From Roseiconus nitratireducens (GTDB taxonomy: Bacteria; Planctomycetota; Planctomycetia; Pirellulales; Pirellulaceae): a DNA stretch of 32,122 nucleotides. The notes under the pieces are model-generated. The model made no database searches and was not told where the DNA came from. It saw only the letters and a list, made by a program, of their open reading frames with translations. Of the stretch, positions 17,523 to 24,441 are shown piece by piece. The number at the start of each line of letters is the position of its first letter. Positions within the stretch are counted from its first letter, which is position 1. The translations under genes and the position numbers were made by a program. The DNA lies in assembly GCF_008629675.1 (NCBI RefSeq), contig NZ_VWOX01000031.1:1-32122 (forward strand), read 5' to 3'.

Positions 17523-18239
17523 TCAACCCCGTTTTTCGTAGCGGACGCGGTAGACCGGAATCTGGTTCTTGCGACTGCGACGCTCGAAGTGGGTGCGATA
17601 ATCCAAGTCGTGGGTCGCCTGCGACATTTCTTCCGGAATCGGTACCCCGAACTGGGGCGCGATTTCGGCAATCATCTCAATCGTCGACTCAAAGTAGTCC
17701 AGCACGTCGGTCCAGAAGTGGAGCCGTCCGCCTTCGCGCAGGGCACGCAAGAAATTCAGCACGCTCCGTTCATTGACGACGCGCCGCTTGCGATGCCGTT
17801 TTTTCCACCAGGGGTCGGGAAAATAGACATGCACCGCCTCCAGCGAACCGGCCGGAATCCGATCGGAGAACAACGGCTCCGCGTTGCCGGAAATCATCTT
17901 CGCGTTTTCCAGTTGGGCCTTGGCCAACCGGGCCGCCGAGTGCTTGGCGTATTTGTGAATGATCTCCACACCCAAGAAATTGTGCTCCCCGTTTCGCTTC
18001 GCTTCCCGGGTCAGGAACAGCCCCTTCCCGCTGCCCACTTCCACCTCCAATGGCCGATCGTTTCCGAACAGCGTCTGACTGGTCAGGGTGGCGGGCACGT
18101 CCGCCACAATCTCAGCCGGTGCCGGTTGACTCGGACCCCTCGCATCCGCCTGGTCGGTCCCGGGGGCCGACCGAAAGACAAGCAGATGCTGTGACAAGTC
18201 CAGCGAACGTTTGGGGGCGCGAATCGGGCTACGGGGCAT
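17523..18239 (-). CDS. trmB: tRNA (guanine-N7-)-methyltransferase
   Basis: SAM-dependent enzyme that makes m7G46 in the variable loop of tRNAs. The 238-residue sequence has the class I SAM motif VEVGSGKGLFL (about 67-77), the ExI acidic residues in LGVEIIHKYA, the TrmB signature VYFPDPWWKKRHRKRR, and the C-terminal THFERRSR segment. The first 45 residues (PRSPIRAPKRSLDLS...) are a basic extension not needed for the fold. The start at 18239 has no obvious ribosome-binding site. The gene is divergent from the hemD-hemE fusion and upstream of dnaE on the same strand. Confidence 0.95.
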   Translation of the reverse strand: MPRSPIRAPKRSLDLSQHLLVFRSAPGTDQADARGPSQPAPAEIVADVPATLTSQTLFGNDRPLEVEVGSGKGLFLTREAKRNGEHNFLGVEIIHKYAKHSAARLAKAQLENAKMISGNAEPLFSDRIPAGSLEAVHVYFPDPWWKKRHRKRRVVNERSVLNFLRALREGGRLHFWTDVLDYFESTIEMIAEIAPQFGVPIPEEMSQATHDLDYRTHFERRSRKNQIPVYRVRYEKRG

Positions 18240-18304
18240 CGGTGAGGGGAAGGTCGGAAAAGGAAACTGTGTGGGAGGGTGGCAGGCGATTCAATCGACA
18301 GGGG

Positions 18305-18352
18305 CGATTACCGCGGCGTCGGCTTGTCCGGTAATCGTAACGCTGCGATAAA
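18305..18352 (+). promoter_or_regulatory. Candidate promoter with overlapping inverted repeat, hemD-hemE
   Basis: A sigma-70-like pair TTGTCC (18324-18329) and GATAAA (18347-18352) is spaced by exactly 17 bases; each box matches four of six consensus bases. A perfect 9-bp inverted repeat, CGATTACCG (18305-18313) and CGGTAATCG (18329-18337), brackets the -35 box, with its right arm running into the spacer. This is where a dimeric regulator would control initiation. Transcription would start near 18359, which favours the ATG at 18418 as the translation start of the downstream gene. The same spacer serves trmB in the other direction, so the site could affect both. Confidence 0.45.
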
Positions 18353-18417
18353 GGCCTACAATGCCGCCGACCGGCTCCGCCCCACGTTTCCCCCTTATTC
18401 GTGATTCGTCCCCGACC

Positions 18418-20367
18418 ATGACCGATGCCGCAGATTTTTCCGGACTCCACATCGCCTCGCTGGAAAGTCGGCGGGCCGACGACATGGCGCGTCTGATCGA
18501 GCGTCACGGCGGGGTCAGCCATGTCAGCCCTTCGATGCGTGAAGTGCCCATCGAGCCGAATCGCGAGGCGATCAATTTCGCCTACCGCGTGATGACGGGG
18601 GAAATCAACACCGTGATCTTCATGACTGGGGTCGGATTTCGATTTCTGATGCGTGCGGTCGAAAAGCACGTCGACACCCGCCGTTTTCTGGACGCCCTGT
18701 CGGACATCACGACCCTGTGCCGCGGACCCAAACCGGTGGCCGCGATGCGGGAGTTCGGGATCCAGCCGACCCACAAGGTGGGAGAACCAAACACTTGGCG
18801 GGAAATCCTGCAGTACATCGATTCGCATCAGGTTCCGATCGCCAATCAGGTCGTCGGACTGCAGGAGTACGGCATCTCGAACGCCTCGTTGGTGGCCGGG
18901 CTGGAGGCTCGCGGGGCCTCGGTCGCTCCCGTTCGGGTTTACGGCTGGGACCTGCCCACCGACACCGAGGCGCTGCGTGAGAATGTCACCAAATTGGCCG
19001 ACGGCGAACGGGACATGCTGCTGCTGACCAGCGCCCACCAGATCGTCAACATGATGCGGATCGCCGAACAGATGGGCATCACCGATCGGCTGCGGGACGG
19101 ACTGCGAACCACCGCGATCGCCTCGATCGGGCCGACGACCACCCAGATGTTGTCCGAATGCGATCTGCACGCCGACCTGGAACCGGCGCATCCGAAGATG
19201 GGGCACCTCGTCATCGAAGCGGCCAAGCGAGCCGGTGAAATCGTCACGGCCAAAAAACGTTTGAAACAATCTGCCGAATCGATCCGACAGTCCCTTTCCC
19301 ATGCTGCCGCAACACAAGACCCGGCGATGAAACATCCTTCCCATGACAGCCTGTTCCTGAAAGCCTGCCGCGGCGAAGCGACCGATCGCACACCCATCTG
19401 GTTGATGCGACAGGCCGGTCGCTACATGGCCGAATACCGTGAGGTGCGCGCCAAACAATCATTCCTGGAACTTTGCAACAATCCTGCGCTGTGCAGCGAG
19501 GTGATGTGTACGGCGGTGGATCGGTTGGGCGTCGATGCGGCCATCATCTTTTCGGACTTGTTGCCTCTGCTGCAGCCGCTCGGATTCAATTTGGAATTCG
19601 TCGCCGGTGACGGCCCGGTCATTCACAATCCGATTCGCCAGCCGGAAGATTTGAAGCGACTGCGTCGCCTGGACGACCCGATGGCTCTGGACTTTGTCTA
19701 CGAAACGGTTCGGCAAACGCGTGCCGACTTGCCCGAACACCTCCCGCTGATCGGATTTGCCGGATCGCCCTTCACCTTGGCCAGCTACGCGATCGAAGGT
19801 GGCGGCAGCAGGGTTTACACCCACACCAAACGTCTGATGTTTTCCGACGCCGGTGCCTGGAACGAATTGATGGCGACGCTAAGCGAGGCCATTACCGTGT
19901 ACCTCAATCACCAGATCGCCGCCGGTGCCCAGTGCGTGCAACTGTTCGATAGTTGGGCCGGTTGCCTGTCGCCCCAGGAGTATCGCCAATTCGTCCTTCC
20001 CTGGATGAAACAGATCATCGCGGGGATCGTTCCGGAGGTTCCCGTCATCAATTTCGCGACCGGCAACCCGGAACTGCTGCCCCTGCTTCGCGGCGACAGC
20101 CGGACCGTGGTCGGCGTCGATTGGCGGATTCCGTTGGCCACCGCATGGGACCGCATCGGATCCGATCGCAGCGTCCAGGGAAACCTGGATCCTGCGGTAC
20201 TGTTGTCCTCTCCCGACGTGATCCGTTCGCACGCCGGTGACCTGCTTGACAGTGTTGCCGGTCGCAACGGGCACATCTTCAACCTGGGGCACGGCGTCTT
20301 GAAGGAGACCCCTGTGGAGAATGCGATCGCCCTGGTCGAAGCGGTCAAAGAGCTCAGCGCTCGCTGA
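18418..20367 (+). CDS. hemDE: Fused uroporphyrinogen-III synthase / uroporphyrinogen decarboxylase
   Basis: One 649-residue chain carries two consecutive haem-pathway enzymes. Residues 1 to about 270 match uroporphyrinogen-III synthase (FSGLHIASLESRRADDMARLIERHGG, FMTGVGFRFLM, the IASIGPTTTQML motif near the end of the fold). A charged, Ala/Lys-rich linker (270-305) leads to uroporphyrinogen decarboxylase (about 308-649), with RTPIWLMRQAGRYM, FSDLLPLL (Asp380), ASYAIEGGGSR (Tyr457), FDSWAGCLSP and FNLGHGV (His625), so the substrate-binding residues are all present. Together they convert hydroxymethylbilane to coproporphyrinogen III. The ATG at 18418 is chosen because a promoter-like sequence ends near 18352; an in-frame ATG at 18361 with AAAGG upstream would add 19 residues. 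An in-frame ATG at 19327 sits exactly at the domain boundary. No frameshift is present, so the fusion is real in this sequence. Confidence 0.93.
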   Translation: MTDAADFSGLHIASLESRRADDMARLIERHGGVSHVSPSMREVPIEPNREAINFAYRVMTGEINTVIFMTGVGFRFLMRAVEKHVDTRRFLDALSDITTLCRGPKPVAAMREFGIQPTHKVGEPNTWREILQYIDSHQVPIANQVVGLQEYGISNASLVAGLEARGASVAPVRVYGWDLPTDTEALRENVTKLADGERDMLLLTSAHQIVNMMRIAEQMGITDRLRDGLRTTAIASIGPTTTQMLSECDLHADLEPAHPKMGHLVIEAAKRAGEIVTAKKRLKQSAESIRQSLSHAAATQDPAMKHPSHDSLFLKACRGEATDRTPIWLMRQAGRYMAEYREVRAKQSFLELCNNPALCSEVMCTAVDRLGVDAAIIFSDLLPLLQPLGFNLEFVAGDGPVIHNPIRQPEDLKRLRRLDDPMALDFVYETVRQTRADLPEHLPLIGFAGSPFTLASYAIEGGGSRVYTHTKRLMFSDAGAWNELMATLSEAITVYLNHQIAAGAQCVQLFDSWAGCLSPQEYRQFVLPWMKQIIAGIVPEVPVINFATGNPELLPLLRGDSRTVVGVDWRIPLATAWDRIGSDRSVQGNLDPAVLLSSPDVIRSHAGDLLDSVAGRNGHIFNLGHGVLKETPVENAIALVEAVKELSAR

Positions 20368-20414
20368 TTTGATCGTTCGCGTTGCAAGGCAGTTGGCGGC
20401 ATTCATCAAGTCAA

Positions 20415-20440
20415 CGTAGCTACCGTCGCCAGACGGTGGC
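20415..20440 (+). repeat. Repeat family A, copy 1 (variant hairpin)
   Basis: Reads CGTAGCTACCGTCGCCAGACGG and TGGC. The hairpin ACCGTC-GCCA-GACGGT differs from the other copies (GCCGTC-GCCA-GACGGC) at both partners of the same base pair, so the pairing is kept. It lies in the spacer between the convergent hemDE and esterase genes, 47 bases after the hemDE stop, where it may act as a transcript-end hairpin. Confidence 0.75.
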
Positions 20441-20512
20441 TGTCCACAACGCAAAAACTCTTACGAGCGTCGATATCGCAGAGGGACGCCGTCCAGACTT
20501 CTTCATTCTTCG

Positions 20513-20529
20513 GCGGTTCCACCAACCGC
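20513..20529. terminator. Hairpin between convergent hemDE and esterase genes
   Basis: GCGGTT and AACCGC form a perfect 6-bp stem with a 5-base loop, 15 bases beyond the esterase stop. No T-tract is seen on either strand. As a structure between convergent genes it could serve either transcript. Confidence 0.35.
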
Positions 20530-20544
20530 GTCGCCACGTCGACC

Positions 20545-21444
20545 TCAGCGGGTCACCGCCGGTTCCGCCAGGTGTTCCCGAACAAACTCGGACGCTCGCA
20601 CGCTGACGGAATCGGAGGCGCCCGCAACGCCATGGTTGCCGCCTTCGATCACCGCCAATTCTGCCGGTACGCCGACGGCTTTCAATCGTTCCAGCAACCG
20701 CTTGGAATGTTCAATCGGAACAATGACATCGCTGTCGCCGTGCACCATCAGCACCGGCGGATCGTCCGCACTCACGTAGCTGATCGGCGAAACGCTCCGT
20801 TTTCGTTCCGGATCCATCTTTTCAGCGGGCGTGCCCGGTTCATAACCCAACAGTTGTCGGTAGGCAGGATGGTCATGCGGCAGTTCATTCAGCAAGGACC
20901 AATCCGTGGGCCCCGCAAACCCGACGGCACAGGCCACGCGAGACGATTGCCGTTTGACCGGATCGTCCGATGAAGGATCCGCCTGGTCGTCGTGCAAGGC
21001 GACCCACAGCGACAGATGCCCGCCGGCGGATCCGCCCGTCGCGCCGATCCGTTCGGGATCGATGTTCCACTGCTCGGCGTTTTCACGCACGTACTGCACG
21101 GCACGGATGCAGTCGTTCACCTGGGCCGGATGGACGGCAACGTCGGTGAAGCGATATTCCACCGCGATGACCGACATCTGACCCTGTTGCACCGCTCGCA
21201 GCAACCAGTTGGGCACATGATCCTTGCTGCCCGCACGCCAGCCGCCGCCGTGAAAGAACATCATGGCGGGTGTTGGTGTCTCGGACTTTGCCAGGTAGAG
21301 GTCCAACTTCTGCGACGGATCTTGATCGTCATACGCAACGTCACGATGCGTCGGAGCGAGGGTTTGTCCGACGGCGTTGCCATTGCCGCACAACGTGGCG
21401 AGGACGATTCCGGCAGAAAAAGCCCACGGCGTGATGTTCCACAT
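20545..21444 (-). CDS. Secreted alpha/beta-hydrolase (esterase/lipase family)
   Basis: A 299-residue predicted exported serine esterase of the Abhydrolase_3/BD-FAE-like group. The first 27 residues form a signal peptide ending near NAVGQ. The oxyanion motif HGGGW (65-69), nucleophile motif GGSAGG with Ser139, acid Asp239 in HGDSDVIVP, and His271 in GGNHGV give a complete catalytic set at the expected spacing. The start at 21444 is supported by AAAGGA seven bases upstream. The gene follows the GtaA-like gene by 63 bases on the same strand and is probably co-transcribed with it. The acyl substrate cannot be told from sequence; carbohydrate ester removal (acetyl or feruloyl) is common in this family. 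Confidence 0.93.
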   Translation of the reverse strand: MWNITPWAFSAGIVLATLCGNGNAVGQTLAPTHRDVAYDDQDPSQKLDLYLAKSETPTPAMMFFHGGGWRAGSKDHVPNWLLRAVQQGQMSVIAVEYRFTDVAVHPAQVNDCIRAVQYVRENAEQWNIDPERIGATGGSAGGHLSLWVALHDDQADPSSDDPVKRQSSRVACAVGFAGPTDWSLLNELPHDHPAYRQLLGYEPGTPAEKMDPERKRSVSPISYVSADDPPVLMVHGDSDVIVPIEHSKRLLERLKAVGVPAELAVIEGGNHGVAGASDSVSVRASEFVREHLAEPAVTR

Positions 21445-21507
21445 CGGAATTCCTTTGGTGAAATGAGTTCAACTGGACCAGCAGCGTTCATCGATCGGAC
21501 GCGTGCT

Positions 21508-24120
21508 TCATTCGGATTCACCGCTGCCCGCGTCGACGGGGACGATGGTGTCCAAGCCACAATCGATGTACTGGCCTCCACCCGTTTGGTGGCAATGGAT
21601 GGCCAGCACGTTTTCGCCCTCGCGAAGTACTTCCGCGGGAATCTCAACCAACTCGTATTCGGTCGACCAACCAAACAGTTGGGCAACACGCTGGCCGTTC
21701 AAATAAACTTCCGCGGCTTCATCGTGATGAAGACGCAGCCCGACCCGTTGTTGCGGCAGCGACTGCAAAGAGAACGTTCGCCGGATCCAAATATCGCGGC
21801 CGTCCCAGCGGGTTCCAACGACGGCGCCGGGTGTGTTCGGTGTTCCGAAACCGCCGCTGCCCGACTTCCATTCGCCGGCGTCGTAGTCTGTCGCATACCA
21901 ATTGCCAGCCGGCAACTCCGTCGTGTAGCTCCACGCAATGTTCGCGTCCGCGCTCGTCGGCACCAACGTCTCAACTTTGGGCGGAATCGGCATCGGTGCC
22001 CATCCGGATGCTTCGGTCCGATCAGCATTCGCGTACGAGGTCCAAACGGAGTCGTCGTAGAGCATTTTCAAGAAGACGCCGCCCACCACCGGTCTGGCGG
22101 TGAATCCACGTTTCTTGGCGGTCGAGGTAAAGTACCAATCGGTCATCGGCGACCGATCCGGCGTCTGGTTCAAGAAGCGATGAACCGGATGGACGAGGGC
22201 TGAAAAATCCTCTTGGTCTTCGGTCAAGGTTGCCGTCCACAACACCCAGTCCAGCTTCGTGTAGTCCGAACGGTTATCCAGGGGCAGACCGAATCGGTTT
22301 TGCACCTTGCGGTAGTACGCCATCTCGGTCTGGTAGACCGATTCGTCGAACAGGTTCAGGTTCAGCAGCCGATCCCACACCAGGTTGTACTTTTGGCTCC
22401 AGGTCCCGGGGCGGTCGAAGGCCAATCGGTAGTGATCCCCGTCCTTGGCGGCGGACATCCACTTGTCGGCATACTCTGCGGCGACGCGGCGGTATCGGTC
22501 CGCCTGGTCGTTCATGCCTCGCATCTCACACAGCATCGCGTACGATCCCAAACCGCAGATCGCTTTCGCACTCAGATTGACGTTGTGTGCCATGTGACCG
22601 GCAAAGTCGTCGGTGCACAGCTGGTTCTCCGGGTCAAAACCTTTTTGGCGCAGATAGTCGGCCCACTGGCTCAATTGATCCCAGTATTTGGCCGCGAAAT
22701 CCGCGTTGCCCTCCATTTTCGCCAGGGCACCGAACAGGATCAGCATGTTGCCGCTTTCCTCGACCGGCATCTGGTTTTCGGCACTGCGTTCACCGCCGCC
22801 GTAGACCTGTCCATTCGCCTTGGGGTACGTGCCCAAGTCATGCGGAGCAAACGGAAACGTCCAGCGATCTGAAGCCGCGTACTCCATGAACGGAACCAAC
22901 ACCGATTTGGTCAACGTCGGGCCGAACAGCAGGAATTGCGGCGCCATCGGGTAAAACACGTCGGACGTGGCGATGCAGCCGTTCGAGTGGTTTTCTTTGC
23001 AAAACTGCAGCGGTTGACCGTTCGCGTCGGCAACGAACTTCCCAGCCGCAAAGCATTGCCGATAAGCCAACGCCGCGATCTCCGCGTACTCCTGGCCTCC
23101 CGCCGCTTTTAAGTCATTCATCAGCTGGTCATCGAATCGCTGGCAATCGGTTCGAATCGATGCGTAGTCTTCAACCGAGCGATCAATCAGGTCCGCGGCA
23201 TCCCAGCCATCCTTCCGCCAGTACGGCCGAAGTTTGTGTTGCATGTATTCGATCGAATACAAATCGTCATACGCCAACACCAGGTACTCGGATGCGCCGT
23301 CTTGATCAACCTTTCCCAGGTCCAGTGTCACGGCGCCGACGACATCGCCCGCCTGCTGAGGCCAATCCACTGGATCGTCGTTCAACTCACCCGATTCGAT
23401 GAACTGATCGCGGACGGCTTTTGGAGAACCAAATCGCAATCCGGCATCACTGGATTTGTTTGCGGCAATGTACAAATACCCCCAGTCGATTCGTAAATCG
23501 TCGCCCCGCTTGCCCAGCACTTGCTGTGATACCGTGCCGATCTTCAGCGACTTGCTTTGTTCGCTTGCGACGACTTCTCCTTCCACCGGTTGCATGGGAA
23601 GGTCCGAAGCCAGTTCGCCGCGGGCATCAAAGTAGATCTCAACTTGGTGGGTTTGATCGTCCGTTGCCTTGACGTCGTAGGTCAAGTAAGTGACCGGTCG
23701 ACTGAGCATCATCAAATCGGCCGGCAGCGCGGGCGTCATGAATGTCAACGTGATCGCGACGCCGCTTCCAGAAAACTGATAGATCGTTCGCGTGGGAAGC
23801 ACCTCAACGGAGGTCTGTTGCATTGCGGGCACATCATCCGGTGTGCCGCCCATCAAGCGATGGGTCTGGCCGTCGATCCGAACCAGACTGGACATCCGGT
23901 GCGGCTTGCCCGTCCAGTGCGTTGTCTCCACTTCCTGCAGCGTGTCCGCCTGTGACCAGATACTGAAGTAAGGATCGCAGGCGACCAGCGGAACGGCCGG
24001 CGGTCGGAAGTCACCGTCGGGATTGGACCCCTCCGCACCGCGACAAGGACTCGACGCCAGAATGGCGACCACGAAAGCGGAGGTCCAAAGCGACGCAGTC
24101 GATTGTTTCAAGTTAGGCAT
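21508..24120 (-). CDS. GtaA-type glutaminase-like secreted protein (DUF4964/5127/4965/1793)
   Basis: An 870-residue exported protein with signal peptide SLWTSAFVVAILASSPCRGA. ATGs at 24126 and 24135 are alternatives that add 2 and 5 residues. Residues 39-55 (RPPAVPLVACDPYFSIW) are the DUF4964-type start of GtaA-family proteins. The conserved core follows: SDVFYPMAPQFLLFGP, WTFPFAPHDLGTYP (420-433), GQVYGGGE and MPVEESGNMLI (451-461), part of an (alpha/alpha)6-like DUF4965/DUF1793 region. The last 130 residues (DAGEWKSGSGGFGT, WIRRTF, EVYLNGQRVAQL, GENVLAIHCHQTGG) look like a galactose-binding jelly roll. Family annotation as glutaminase rests on the fungal GtaA; many bacterial relatives are untested and may be glycoside-active. 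It lies between the giant multidomain gene and the esterase gene, all on one strand. Confidence 0.87.
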   Translation of the reverse strand: MPNLKQSTASLWTSAFVVAILASSPCRGAEGSNPDGDFRPPAVPLVACDPYFSIWSQADTLQEVETTHWTGKPHRMSSLVRIDGQTHRLMGGTPDDVPAMQQTSVEVLPTRTIYQFSGSGVAITLTFMTPALPADLMMLSRPVTYLTYDVKATDDQTHQVEIYFDARGELASDLPMQPVEGEVVASEQSKSLKIGTVSQQVLGKRGDDLRIDWGYLYIAANKSSDAGLRFGSPKAVRDQFIESGELNDDPVDWPQQAGDVVGAVTLDLGKVDQDGASEYLVLAYDDLYSIEYMQHKLRPYWRKDGWDAADLIDRSVEDYASIRTDCQRFDDQLMNDLKAAGGQEYAEIAALAYRQCFAAGKFVADANGQPLQFCKENHSNGCIATSDVFYPMAPQFLLFGPTLTKSVLVPFMEYAASDRWTFPFAPHDLGTYPKANGQVYGGGERSAENQMPVEESGNMLILFGALAKMEGNADFAAKYWDQLSQWADYLRQKGFDPENQLCTDDFAGHMAHNVNLSAKAICGLGSYAMLCEMRGMNDQADRYRRVAAEYADKWMSAAKDGDHYRLAFDRPGTWSQKYNLVWDRLLNLNLFDESVYQTEMAYYRKVQNRFGLPLDNRSDYTKLDWVLWTATLTEDQEDFSALVHPVHRFLNQTPDRSPMTDWYFTSTAKKRGFTARPVVGGVFLKMLYDDSVWTSYANADRTEASGWAPMPIPPKVETLVPTSADANIAWSYTTELPAGNWYATDYDAGEWKSGSGGFGTPNTPGAVVGTRWDGRDIWIRRTFSLQSLPQQRVGLRLHHDEAAEVYLNGQRVAQLFGWSTEYELVEIPAEVLREGENVLAIHCHQTGGGQYIDCGLDTIVPVDAGSGESE

Positions 24121-24135
24121 TGTCATCGAGATCAT

Positions 24136-24441
24136 CGGGGAATCAAAAAGCCAGTCTCCGTAGCTGCCGTCGCCAGACGGCGGAAATAGTAGCCGCCGTC
24201 GCCAGACGGCGGATGCACTTCATCTATCTTTGACCGACATCACCGTAGCTGCCGTCGCCAGACGGCGGATGCAACCATCGTTCATTCGTTGGCCAACGTT
24301 CCCGTAGCTGCCGTCGCCAGACGGCGGAGTTCGCAATCCGCGCGTCCCGAATCTGCCGCCGCCGTCGACCGGACGGGTGTACCACATTCTCCGCCGGTGA
24401 AATCGACCGGAAGCAAATCCGGAAAACCGTCGCGTACCAGG
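24136..24441. other. Spacer with four family A hairpins
   Basis: No gene is seen in these 306 bases between the stop of the giant multidomain gene and the GtaA-like gene, both on the minus strand. Almost 40 percent of the space is occupied by four copies of repeat family A, described separately. The remaining sequence has no promoter that stands out, though the GtaA-like gene must either have a promoter here or be reached by read-through past four hairpins. Confidence 0.6.
24159..24328 (+). repeat. Cluster of four family A repeats
   Basis: Copies lie at 24159-24184, 24188-24216, 24244-24273 and 24303-24328. Each has GTAGC (C/T) then GCCGTC-GCCA-GACGGC and GGA; the second and third also share GGATGCA. 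Start-to-start distances are 29, 56 and 59 bases, close to one, two and two units of about 29. Single copies are at 20415 and 31521. All six have the same orientation. This is not a CRISPR array: the spacers are unequal and the repeat is a short hairpin; it resembles REP-type intergenic elements. Confidence 0.85.

Noticed and set aside
24159..24328. CRISPR array
   Set aside because: Repeats are about 25 bases, the spacers are unequal (about 3 to 30 bases), the repeat recurs singly at 20415 and 31521, and there are no cas genes.
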